A stretch of 64,000 nucleotides of DNA from Globisporangium splendens (Eukaryota > Oomycota > Peronosporomycetes > Pythiales > Pythiaceae): positions 157,333-221,332 of the forward strand of contig VFIW01000054.1 of assembly GCA_006386115.1 (NCBI GenBank), in the 5' to 3' direction. The notes beneath the pieces were generated by a model. That model was given only the letters and a program-made list of their open reading frames with translations, had not been told where the DNA came from and ran no database searches. The position numbers were made by a program, and so were the translations under genes. Position 1 is the stretch's first letter; each line of letters begins with the position of its first letter. Below, one piece after another: positions 34,923-46,358 of the stretch.

Positions 34923-36222
34923 ATGACAGGCATGACGAGCACGAAGACGCTGCGCATCGTGGCGCTGTTTGTGCTCTGTACTGAGCGTGTTGGCGCCAAG
35001 TGTGCGATGACGCAGACGTGCGTGAACCCCGGGAACATTCCGGACTACGACGCGTGCATCCCCGAAGCGCATGAGGTACCTGCGGATCCGCAGCCGGTGC
35101 GTCAGCAAGTTTCTCTCTCGTTTGATGCTGTGTGGTTGTGAGAATGAGGACGCTAGACACGCCGCTCTATATGTTGCTACGTGCGTATGTTGCTATAATA
35201 GATGCGCGGAGAAAACTGGGCAAATGGTGAGTCGCTGTAGAACCGAAAAGGAATGGCTGAGTGTGCTGCTGATCGTTTCTCACCATGCTGCTGCTTGCAT
35301 TGTTTGTACATATGTAGTGACTGGCGGCGGCGCGTGCAAGGACGACAGCGAGTGCAGCAGCAAAGGGTCGTGCACGAACGGCGCGTGCGTGTGCCCTAAT
35401 GACGGCATGGTCGCCGGCGCGCACTGCGAGCTCTTTGCGATCCAGTGCCCCGAGTACAAGGACGCGGCGTGCTGCTCGTGGCAGCAGAACCAGGGCATGG
35501 CCGAGAACTTCAAGCTGCTGGCGAGCACGTTCGGCAAGAACGACGGCGGCGGCTGCGACGCGTGCGCCGCGAACCTGCTTAACCTCTGGTGTGGGCTCGT
35601 GTGTTCGCCGCATCAGGCGGAGTTCATGCGCATGCACCTCCCGTTCCCGAGCACCAACTACCGCCCGGATCCGATGACGGGCGAGGACAAGGTCAAGGTG
35701 CTTGAAATGGACGTGACGCTCGACAAACCGTTCACGTGCGCGCTCTACGACTCGTGCAAGAACACGGCGATCGCGTCCATGGCCGAGGGCATGAAGTCGT
35801 CGCTCGGCTTCCTGAACTACCAGATGCAGACCGGCGCCATCGGGCACGGCGAGTACATGCTGCTGCACTTTACATCCGCGAACACGACAACGACAAAAGT
35901 GACGGACGATGCGTTTGGCCACCACGTTTTCAAATGCAACAACTACTCGGAGGTGGCGACGATGGGCATCGAGGCGCTGCCCACGCAGGCGCAGCTGCTG
36001 CCGTCGATCGCGTCCCCAGACGCGCCAAAGCAGTGTCCCTGTGGCGCGTGTCGCCAGACTTGTGACGACAACGCGCACGCGGGAGATGGTGGCGGTGGAG
36101 ACCGCATTGCGGTCGTCGCGAACCCGATCTCGCTGGTCGACGGCTTCAACGGCGGGCTCGTGGCCATTGTCTACGGTGCCATCGTCGCAGGCGTGTCCTG
36201 GATCCACTGGCGAAACAAATGA
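34923..36222 (+). CDS. stand-alone NPC1 N-terminal-domain-like membrane protein
   Basis: Exon 1 (34923 to about 35075) encodes a signal peptide and CAMTQTCVNPGNIPDYDAC. Exon 2 (from about 35318 to the stop at 36220-36222) encodes an EGF-like CVC module and then an NPC1-N-type cysteine-rich domain: PEYKDAACCSWQQ, CDACAANLLNLWCGLVCSP (compare the NPC1 NLLNLFCELTCSP motif), and a closing CPCGACRQTC. It ends with one hydrophobic span (GGLVAIVYGAIVAGVSWIHW) and RNK. The sterol-sensing and later membrane domains of NPC1 are absent, so this is a sterol- or lipid-binding luminal domain on a membrane anchor, about 350 residues. The GT-AG pair I can see (donor after 35075, acceptor before 35318) leaves a one-base phase mismatch, so the exact junction or one base call is uncertain. 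Confidence 0.75.
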
Positions 36223-36508
36223 GCACACAGAAGCAGTGATTTTGCAGCGATCATGCGTAAAATGATTTTGCGAATGGCTTATTTGTTGACTGTGTCACGC
36301 ATTATGGGTTTTCAAATATCAATAAGGTACAAACTACTACTACTTGTTTTGTTTTAGTTAAATGCATGCGCCAGCATTAGAGAATGGAGCAAAACAGCGG
36401 CACCGGCACGGGGTACGCATATGAATCATCCCTACAACAGACACATACAAAAGCTCGTATAAGCACAGCGATCTCCTTAACCAAGCTCAAACAGCCGCAG
36501 TGCACGAC

Positions 36509-36865
36509 TTACACAACGACGACGGGCTGGTGCTGCTGCAGCAGGATGCGGTTCTCAACACCGCAGACAGTGCACGTGAACATGGCGCCGTGCGTGACGT
36601 TGCGCACGGCATGCGTGGTGCCGCACGCGCCGCAGCTAAACGGAACCTGCGCTGGCTGCAGCGGCGCCGCGACCACGACGTGCTCGCGGTTGAGCTGCGT
36701 CTGCAGCTCGCGCGCCATCTGCTCGTCCTTGGACGTGTCGTTCTCGCCATTGGGCTGCACACACACACACGCAGATAGTTAGAGTGGTAGGCAAGTAGGA
36801 TGGGAGGTAGCGCGCATGCGTTCTACCTGTTGCATGGCTGGGTAGAGCGGTCGTTGCTTGTCCAT
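36509..36865 (-). CDS. small zinc-ribbon protein (94 residues)
   Basis: A 13-codon first exon (36865-36827, MDKQRPLYPAMQQ) joins in phase 0 across a 72-bp intron, with acceptor gtgtgtgtgtgcag, to exon 2 (36754-36509). The product has a charged N-terminal half (NGENDTSKDEQMARELQTQL) and one CxxC...CxxC ribbon, CGACGTTHAVRNV ... FTCTVCG, similar in spacing to LSD1-type or other short zinc ribbons, then a hydrophobic Val-rich end. The function is unknown; the plus-strand frames over it are shadows. Confidence 0.7.
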
Positions 36866-38175
36866 AACGGTGGTGTGCTGCTTATAAGGGGTGGCTTTGC
36901 TTGCTTGTTGCGTCAGTTGCTAAAGTTGCTAATGCGGCAATCGCAGCCATGTTTCTTCTCTGTCATGGAATAGACATGCACGGTTCGCTTTTTTTTGCTT
37001 TGGTCCATCCTCTCCAAGGGGTAGGTGCGTACTTAAGACGGATTGGCCAATCACGTTCGAGGAAAAGGAAAAAGGTGATGGATGTCCCAGTTGGGACACT
37101 TGCGAACATGCACTGCAACCTGGAATTTCTAGAAGAAACACCCGAAAGTTCCAGATTTTAGACGTGTTTCTACGCAGATCGAGCCAAGTGACGTTCGATT
37201 ATCAAAAAAAAAGAGGCTCATTGATCGATTTCAAAGACAGCGGCTTCGATTCTCCCGTGCTCTTGCCTCCACAGAACCATCTCATGGCAAGTCTGGTGAA
37301 CACCGCATTTCGTATACTCACCTAGGCATTTAAGGATGCTTCAAACCTATCAGAAGCCTAGCACTTGCTCTATGACCAGAGATTTCTGTCACACCACTGA
37401 GGTGACGAGTTTCTTCACCATGCTACTTCGGGATGCAGGCTATATCATCATCCGGTCGTACTCAGGCTCGATACCTCTGGGGAAGGACAAAACAACCGAA
37501 ATGAGAAACAACCTAGATCCCTCTTTCCCTCCCTCCTTCGTCCGCCAAAACAAAACAAACGACTGGCAGTCGAACGGTCAGTGAACTGATTGATTGTCGT
37601 GCGTCCCTCGTCGCCACGACAGCCGTGTGCCCCTGGCTCGAGAATGCAAATGCACTACAGATCTGTTATGAGCAGCGGCCATTGTAGCGATGGTTTTTTT
37701 TTTTCTCAGGTGCCAACCGCATCTATAATGCTGCGGTTTATAGAGCACCTCCCTAGGCGCAGCGTGAGTTCAGGTGGCGGTAATTTCAAATCTTGGAATG
37801 GTCGATTCTATTTGCAATACTGCGTGCTTTTTATCCCATGTCGCCACTCCAAGTGGCCATCATCCTATTGCCGAGCGTCGGGCATAGCACGGCCACCCGC
37901 GGCGGCGGTCGTTCATACTGTATGATGCCTCTTTAGCTATCTGCGATGAGATTTAGCGTGCCCAGGCGGTGGGTATTCGTTCATACAGTCGTGCGTCCGC
38001 TTTCTGCTTCGATCCTCCTCGTGCAATCGCCAAATCCTGAGCGATCTCATGTCCACCACCTGCCAGGTCCTGAGGAAACAAAGCACGTTTTGGAGACCGG
38101 GTTCATCATCTCCCAGATTGCCATTTACTCTCCTGCCAAGAAGGAGAGACATTAGTCCAGTTCGCTTTGTCCAGG
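36866..38175. other. intergenic region upstream of glucan-family copy 4
   Basis: This 1.3 kb contains the divergent promoters of the small zinc-ribbon gene and of copy 4. Short open frames occur but none has a domain or plausible splice partners. Poly-A and poly-T runs (37204-37212, 37686-37697) are the only conspicuous features. Confidence 0.5.
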
Positions 38176-40531
38176 ATGCCAGTCAGACCGAGTCGAAAAC
38201 GCGCGCTTCTTACCCTCGGGCTCACTGCAGTACAGGGAGTTGAGGCTGCAGACTTTGTGACCAAGTCCGGGATCCTCACGTGGGTGGACCCGGCGACCCC
38301 AGATGACCGACAGACGTACGTGAGTTCGCGCGGCGAGACGTGGACCCTGGTCATGAGCGACGAGTTCAACACGGCCGACCGGTCTTTTGAACCAGGAGAG
38401 GACCATCTGTGGACGTCGCTCGACAAACCCGATGGCGTGAACGCCGCCCTCGAAGTGTATGCGCACAACATGACTTCGACCAAGTGCGGTGACGACGGCA
38501 CGTGCTACTTTTACATCGAAGCCGTCGACCAGGCGACGACGCTGAAAGTCTGGAACGACTACCAGGATCCCCCTGGTTACAAGACCGTCACGTTTGTAAG
38601 TACCATAATGCTGGTGGACACCGTCTCATTCGTCGAAATGGCTCTAACTTTGTGTCTGTCTCGTATGAACACTACGATCGCAGAACTATCGAAGCGCCAT
38701 GGTGCAGTCGTGGAACAAATTCTGCTTCCAAGGCGGGATGGTCGAGATCAGCGCGCAACTTCCGGGCGTCGTCGCCTCGGACTCGGGAAACCCCGACATC
38801 ACAAGCGGCTCATCGGCGCGCGCCGCGACGATCAAGTACTACCCGACGTGGCCAGGTATTTGGCTGATGGGGAACCTCGGCCGCGCCATCTTCAGTGCGT
38901 CCACGAGTCGCATGTGGCCATTCTCGTACAACGAATGCAACGACGACGTGTTCAACTCGACCAACCAGCGCATCAGTGCGTGCAATGCGAATCCAGGCTC
39001 GGGCATGAACCCGAATCAGGGACGTGGAGCTCCTGAGATCGATATCCTCGAAGGTGCAGGTTCGACGATTTCGTCGTCCATCCAGGTTGGTCCAGGCATG
39101 CCGACAGACTTTCGTACGATCTACCCGTCAGCCGATACGGCGTCGTGCATTTACACGTACACGTGTACAACCAAGGGTGCGAACGCTCCGGGGATCCCGA
39201 CGGCGACGTACGCAGCCACGCGCGACTACGACACGTGGTACCAAGGTCTGAGGTATGCGGCCAACAACAATTGCGCGACCAGCCCGAAACTCAAGCAAGA
39301 CTACACGACGGTAAAAGCGGCGCTGGACAAAGGCATCACCGAGAACGCATGCACCGTGACCACTTGTCCAGGTTCGTACGATCCCAACGCCGACTTGAGC
39401 TACATCGACAACACGACGACGTCCTCGTCCTCGCCGCGGTGGGGCATCAACAGCAACGGCACGTGCTTTGCGATGCTGAATGCGTACTCAGGCGCGTACC
39501 TGTGCAGTCCCGGGAACCCCAGCTCCAAGTGCGAGCAAACGGGAGTGACCCAGAGTGACGATGTACCCGTGTTTGAGTACCAAATGGATGCGATTTCAGC
39601 GAACTGGGCGATCCACGCCGCCGCGTACACGAGCTACCTGACCTACCAACTGGAGTGGGTCATGGGCGATTCCGGGTACGTGCGTTGGATGCTCGGAGGC
39701 GAACCGATCTTCGAGATCCCTGCGAGTGCGATCACGGATCCACCTCAGGACAGCGCCAAGAGCAACCCGAGGAAGCTCATGGTCGAGGAACCCATGTACA
39801 TGATCTTCAACGTCGCGCTCTCGAGCACATGGGGAACGACGCCACCGAACCCAGACGGCGCATGTCGAGGTGACGGCACCGACGCCGTGTCCAACACGAT
39901 CTGCGACGCGTTCCCGATGTACCTCAAGATTGACTACATTCGCGTGTACCAAGACACGTCGGCCAACTCGACGATGGCGGTCGGCTGTGACCCAACGACG
40001 CATCCTACGAAAGAGTGGATCATCGACCACATTGACGAGTACCAGGACGACGACAACCCAGCCACAGATGTCTCGGGGAAGGCATTCTGCAAGACCAACG
40101 ACGATTGCACGATCGCGAGGAACTCGACGTCAACGTCCGTCGCAACGGGCACGTGCGTCAACAGCCGCTGCAAGTGCTCGGGCTCGTCCTGGACGGGACC
40201 TCGGTGCACGAGCACGTTGAGTTCGCTGAGCGACACGAGCTCGACGGACTCGTATGGTCCGCCGTTCTTCGTGGCGCTCGGGACGGCAGCCTTGACGGTA
40301 TTTGTGACGTTCGTCTCGGTGTACTTCATGCAGCTCTCGGAGAAGAAGGACGATGGGATGCGCAGGCAGAAAGCCGCGGCCGTGACTGCGCTCGGCGGGA
40401 GCATCGTGAGCGAATCGGGACGGAAGACCGTCGGACAGCAAGGTGGTGGGGTCAATGCCAATGGAAGCACTCGTGAGAGCGTCAAGGGCTCTAGGCAAGA
40501 AAGCAGCAGCTACAGCACCAACTTCGTGTAG
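38176..40531 (+). CDS. SKN1/KRE6-like beta-glucan synthesis protein, copy 4
   Basis: Exons 38176-38595 and 38684-40531 with an 88-bp phase-0 intron encode 755 residues, the longest copy here. The ATG at 38176 starts a leader with several basic residues (MPVRPSRKRALLTLGLTAVQ). The GH16-like motif EIDILE is at residues 258-263. The Asn/Asp-rich segment has a small insertion (NTTTSSSSPRWG). The EGF-like module is CKCSGSSWTGPRC, the span lies near FFVALGTAALTVFVTFVSVY, and the 75-residue Gly/Ser-rich tail ends SSSYSTNFV. The stretch 38819-39051 is base-for-base identical to copy 5 (43082-42850), which lies tail-to-tail 886 bp away. Both copies read IWLMGN where copies 1-3 and 6 read IWMMGN. Confidence 0.9.
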
Positions 40532-40716
40532 TCTCTTTATGTACTTCACGGTGTAGTGATCCAGGAGCTAGTTCTACCAAACCTAATTTATAGTTCAAGT
40601 TGTTTTAAAGAATTTATAGCCAATAGAGACGCAATAAAATGCATTTCCGACCAATCATATGATATGTGCACGACCTTATATTTTGGCGCAAATCTGCGTC
40701 ATGGACATTTTAGAAC

Positions 40717-41232
40717 GTGCTAACAAGAACCAAGATAGCGCCGACCTCGAGCATCTCGGCCGAGGCGAAACTCGACTTCCTGCTGCTGCAGGCGAAGCTG
40801 CACTGCGAGCATGCGACGGGACCACCGGCTCTCCATGTCGATCGTGAGGGCGACGGCAAGCGAAAGAAGTCTGCGCGCTCGACACAGCGTATCGCCGAAC
40901 TCCTGAACCGCAAGCCAACCTCGTCGCCGAGGTCTGGTTGGACTATTGCAACGGCAACGCGATCATGACGGCCCGACCCGCGGGGAATTACACCAAGGAG
41001 CCCACGCTCGTCCCGCACACGCAGACCGTGGTCGCCTCGGTCCATGCGATAGGAGAACACTATGCAATGCGACGCGTACCTCGTGAAAATGAAGACGCTG
41101 CTGAACCGCCGAGATGCCAGCGACACGCGTGTGGTGTACGTTGGCGAGAGCTACCTCTACGAGCGCTATGAATGCGACGGAGATGAACAGGAAGAGGAGG
41201 AAGGAGACGACGAGGACAGTGAAGACGAGTAG
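40717..41232 (+). pseudogene. frameshifted remnant of an unrecognised protein gene
   Basis: Three consecutive plus-strand frames read as one broken protein: ISAEAKLDFLLLQAKLHCEH to LLNRKP (about 40752-40917), then NLVAEVWLDYCNGNAIMTAR to IGEHYA (about 40918-41065), then CDAYLVKMKTLLNRRDASD to an acidic tail EEEEGDDEDSEDE and a TAG at 41230-41232. Each segment has codon-like composition and abuts the next with a one-base shift, with no intron signal at the joints. I do not recognise the family. It could also be a real gene with sequence errors. Confidence 0.5.
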
Positions 41233-41417
41233 ATTTGACGATCGATTTCGTGCGGAGTCGGTCCTTTGTTCTCCTGAAATGAGTCCAAATGCGTCTCAAA
41301 GTGAGTTTATTTGTTGCCACGCTGGACTTTATTGAGTTCTGTAGCTTACCAAAGTGGTTTGCGTTCGAAGGTTCTTGCCCACGGTGTTATTCATAATGCT
41401 GCTGTTTCTATGGTGCT

Positions 41418-43722
41418 TTATGGTTCGACCGCGCTAGTTTCTCTCTCTTTCATGCTTCTGCTCGCACTGACCTCCAGCGGAGACTTTTCCTGCGCTGTGT
41501 ATGCGGCAGGTTCGAGCTCAGTGAGCGCGATGCCTTTCTGGTTCTGCTTCCGGGTGAAGTCTTCTCGTCGTCGGGACCGGTTCACGACGAGCACGACGAC
41601 GACCACTGCGGCAATGAATACACAAACAGCGGTGACTGCAGCGTACCAGGGCGGACCGTAGGCACTCCCACTCGTCGTGCTACCTGATGCTGTGCTCAAC
41701 GTGGCCGTGCATCGCGGTCCAGTCCACGCATCCCCGTTGCACTCGCATCGATTCGAAACGCACCAGCCAGTGGTGATCGCTGCGACGGAGCTGGACACGG
41801 TGCAATCGTCGTCCGTCTGGCAAAACCCTTTACCCTGGACGTCCGTGACCAGGTTGTCGTCGTCCTGATAATCGTCGATGTTGTCCAAGATCCACTGCTT
41901 GGTCGGGTGGGGTTCTGGATCGCAGCCGACAGCCATCGTCGTGTTCTCCGACGTGTCTTGGTACACGCGAACGTAGTCGATCTTCAAGTACATCGGGAAC
42001 GAGTCACAGATCTTGTTGGCGACCGGATCGGTGCCATCGCCACGACACTCTTTGCCAGCATTCGGGGGCGTCGCACCCCATGAGCTCGCGAGCGCGACGT
42101 TGAAGATCATGTACATGGGCTCTTCGAGCATGATCTTGACCGGATTGCTCTTGGCGGCGTCCTGTGGCGGGTTCTCCAAGGTACTCGCGGGGATCTCAAA
42201 GATCGGCTCGCCTTCCAGCATCCAGCGAATGTATCCGCTGCTTCCTGTGACCCACTCGATCGAATACACCAGGTACCCGGTGTACGCGCCAACGTGGATC
42301 TCCCAGTTCGATGAGAGCGCGTCCATTTGATACGCAAACACCGCGACGTCGTCGCTTTGCGTGGCGTTCGTGGCTTCACACATCGAATCTTTGTTGCCTG
42401 GACTGCACAGGATCGCGCCGGCATATGCGTTCATGATCGGGAAGCACGTGCCGTTCGTGTTGATGCCCCAGTGGCTCGTGGTCGATTTGTCGATGAAGCC
42501 CAAGTCTGCATTCGGATCGTACGAACCGGGGCAGTTCGTCGTCGTGCACGCGTTTTCGGTCACGCCTTTCGTGAGCGCCGCTTTGACGGTCGCGTAGTCC
42601 TGCTTTGTCGTGGCGTCGGGCTTGCAGAGGTTGTTGGCCGCATACCGCATGCCTTGGTACCACGTCTTGTAGCTTCGCTTGGCGGCATACACAGCGGTGG
42701 GGATCCCAGGCGAATTGGCACCGGGAGTCTCGCAAGTGTGCGAGTAGATGCAGTACACGTTCGAATCCTCGGACGGTGGGATGATGCGAAAGCCTGTCGG
42801 CATGCCTGGACCAACCTGGATGGACGACGAAATCGTCGAGCCGCCGCCCTCGAGGATATCGATCTCAGGAGCTCCACGTCCCTGATTCGGGTTCATGCCC
42901 GAGCCTGGATTCGCATTGCACGCACTGATGCGCTGGTTGGTCGAGTTGAACACGTCGTCGTTGCATTCGTTGTACGAGAATGGCCACATGCGACTCGTGG
43001 ACGCACTGAAGATGGCGCGGCCGAGGTTCCCCATCAGCCAAATACCTGGCCACGTCGGGTAGTACTTGATCGTCGCGGCGCGTGCATTGGATCCATTGGC
43101 GATATCGGGGTTTCCGGATGCGGCCGTGACAGCACCAGGCAGTTGGACGCGAACGGCGATCGCCCCACCTTGGAGGCAAAACTTGTTCCAGGACTGCACC
43201 ATGCCAGAGCGATAGAACTACACAAAGAGAAAGCCAAAAAGCACACTCTGTCAGCTCTTGCGAGAACCAATCGGCAAATCACTGTGGCCAGCAGATACTT
43301 ACAAACTCCACCGTCTCGTAGCCTGGGGTGGCCAAGTATTCGTTCCAGACTTGCACTGTCGTGACTTCGTCGATGGTTTTGATGTAGAAGTAGCACGTGC
43401 CGTCGTCGTCACACGCCGTGGACGTCATGTTGTGCGAGTACACTTCGAGCGCGGCATTCACACCGTCGGGCTTCTCGATCGACGTCCACATGTGGTCCTC
43501 TCCAGGTTTGAAAGATCGTCCCGCAGTGTTGAATTCGTCGCTCATGACGAGTTCCCACGTCTGACCGCGTGACGTCGTGTACGTTTGACTTGCCGCTGGC
43601 GTGCCCGGATCGACCCACGCGCGGATCCCCGACTGAGTCGCAAACTCGGCCGCATCGCTCCACCCGAGCATCGCCAGTACCACTGCGCCAGCATATCTCC
43701 TTCGAGACGACGTGCCTCGCAT
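41418..43722 (-). CDS. SKN1/KRE6-like beta-glucan synthesis protein, copy 5
   Basis: Exons 43722-43303 and 43217-41418, with an 85-bp phase-0 intron, encode 739 residues. The leader is MRGTSSRRRYAGAVVLAMLG. The GH16-like motif EIDILE is at about residues 258-263, the EGF-like module is CECNGDAWTGPRC, and a span (AVTAVCVFIAAVVVVVLVV) precedes a basic tail that ends SAVEP and lacks the YSTNFV terminus of its partner copy 4. The exon-1 sequence TPGYETVEF departs from the family PPGYKNVDF. Identity with copy 4 over 42850-43082 sits in the catalytic core. Confidence 0.9.
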
Positions 43723-46358
43723 CGTTTTGTCAACTCTTCAAGATGTATAAATCACTTCAAAGAGATGAGCTGAGACCTCCTGCTCGCTTGCTCTGCGTGC
43801 TTCGAGTCGGAATGTGCGAATAACTCGGCGTCGACGCTGAAAACTCGTCCATGATAGAGAGAGAACGAGAAGCACGAAGCCGTTGGTCGCGCGTGCAAAA
43901 AGGTTCCGCGCTCAGCCGCTTTCTCAAAAATCTTCAAAAGCTGGCATTGGCTTTTCTTTGGTCGTGGCGCTGTCCAACAGCTCCATTTGGCATTCGGCAC
44001 TAAGTTCGCGTCTTGATTGTTCCTGTGCTTTATGACGCGCCGACATGAGACACTGACACGAGAACGAACCTTTTTCTTGGTCCACCATCGCACCTCATTG
44101 TAGCTGGCAGGGGGTTCGGGCGGAGATTGCTTCTCTCCTTGAGCAGCTCTCGAAATACTGTGGCTGCCAACATTTAGCTCCAGTGCCAGCCAAGCGGATT
44201 TCGTTTGGGAGGAAAAGAATGAAAACGACGCACTGAGACACTCGGAGAACAAACCTTCTCTTGCCTCCCGCCTCACCCGGCAGGGGTTTAAGCAGTGGAC
44301 CCTGAGGGGTTCTAGGTGGTTTACGCTCACCCAATCCAGTCTATGCTGCCCAAGTCATCGCTCGTTGCTCATGCCTTTGGTGCCTTACTTTCTGGAGCGG
44401 AAAAGAATGAAAACTGCTGCCAACATGCCTCCTTAAGTTTGCATCACCTTCAGTTACGAACTGCATACCGAACTTTGTCATTGATGACAATGGTGGTCAC
44501 ATCGCTCAAATGGAATCGCCAAAGGAACCTTCCTCTCCCATCGTGTTGCTTTCTTTTCTCTCAATTGTTTTGTTTGCATCTGTTTGACGACGTCTGGGAG
44601 GACTGGATTCTGGAGCAAGCATTAAACAGATCTCCTGCACAACTCAGCAATTGACGTCTCCCGAAGCGCGATAAGTGCTTCAAATCTGTTTATGGGAAGC
44701 TTGTACCTTGCATTGGACCAAAGAAATCAAAAGACAGCAAGAGAGCCATCTGCGAAAGACTAGCGGATCCAGCCTGAGGCTGCTTACTTAAAGGATTTGT
44801 TTCTTCCCATCAATATCCAAGCAGATGACGCTCAGAGGCTTTTGCTCACTCCTATGCCATGAGCGTAATCGTAGAAGCAATACATGGCCCTTTGTCATCA
44901 TTGCTGCGCGCGAACATCTCGACACTCGTGCAAATCTTTATAATGTATGTCGGTGCCTCTCGGCTGAGTTACACAATATGCACAGCGGCAGGCTGTCGCA
45001 GGGAGAAAAGATGCACTGATGCAGACGGAAAAGCGATGTGAGCGTGTGCAAATGCCTCTTCCGATTCCCAGTTGTGGCTCCGCGCAGCTCAGACCCAAGC
45101 AGCCCATTGACACATGGTTCCTTCTGTTTTGGGCTCAGCTGGTCGTATTATTGGTTCAAAGAGACTACTGTCAAAATCAGAAACGCTTTGTTCTGAGTTC
45201 GTGAGGGACCCGAAATAACGGACATTGATCCAGCGTCAAAACCTCGGGGTCGCAACAATCGCCACTACCATCGGACGCAGCCTGCTTTAGAGACTGGCGA
45301 TAGTGGGAATGGTGCACGTTGCTTGCCCAGGTTGCCGTGCCTCGCTTCATGTCCAAATACCCACATGGCTTCTATTTTGGGCAAGCTGGTCATCAATATT
45401 AGTTGAAAGAAACTTGCATCAAAATTAGAAACGTTCGTTTTTTGTCGGAAACCACAGGTTTCGATTCCTTGCTCTGCGTGTCTGCTTCTGCGCACTTGCG
45501 TCAACGCAGGATCGCATGTGGTGGCGACTTCGATGGTTGAGACGGTTGCATGACTGGCAGGATTTTTAAAGATGTCCCAGGCATCCAGTGCAATGGAAAG
45601 TGCCTCCTCGGATTGCACGACAGGCAATTGCAAGCTGGACACAAGCACCGGCGTCTTGCCTTCACACTTTTTAACATCGTTAGAGCAATTTGGCACTGCA
45701 AGTGCACAGCAGCACACTCTCCTTTCGTGCCAGTCTCGGTTTCAGATATCGTCAAAGCCACTGCAACTGACCCCGCCGAAAAAATGGAGCGAGTCAAATG
45801 ACTTTCCCTCTTTTCGTGCCTCCCCTTCAAGGAACGTCGAAAAGGAGGAACAGCCGCATTGCACATAAAAGGGTCAGTGTATATTGCCACACAAACAGCA
45901 CAGTCGCGACTGAACTTCGGCCACCACAGTGTACCGCAGTGTACAGTAAGGACAGCGTACACCACAGGACACAGCAAAACCTTCAGCAAACAATCTCACT
46001 GTCAATGAACACCCTCTTACATTCTATCCAGTAAACTTTGCCAGTCATTGCAAGTAAAAGGCATATTTGTCCACAACACTGACAATGCTGTACCTTTAAT
46101 AGTTTGTATCCTTGACTCTTCTCTACAAATGTTGCCAGTTCCACTGTCGGAGGCTCCACCCTGTACACTGTAGCGGGAAGTCCAGTCCCATTCACAGAGT
46201 GGATCGTCCCATTGTGGACTGGTTTTCCCAAGAAGCAGCGCAACTCCCACAATATTGCTGTTGGTGCACAGGGAAGCGAGGAGAGGGAGGAAGCCCCCAT
46301 CTACTCGCCCCCAGAGGCGGCGTTATCCCAGCACTATCCATATATAACTCAGAGATCG
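43723..46358. other. gene-poor interval
   Basis: This 2.6 kb between copy 5 and the HECT gene shows no convincing coding region. The longest frames (43752-44330 minus, 45501-45989 minus) have no domain and no supportive start context. An imperfect direct repeat is present at 45117-45195 and 45366-45444. Confidence 0.5.
45117..45444. repeat. imperfect direct repeat, two units of about 79 bp
   Basis: The units 45117-45195 and 45366-45444 share blocks such as ttctgttttggg/ttctattttggg, agctggtc, caaaat(c/t)agaaacg and similar spacing, roughly three quarters identical by eye. About 170 bp of unrelated sequence separates them. The pair may be remnants of a dispersed repeat. Confidence 0.5.
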
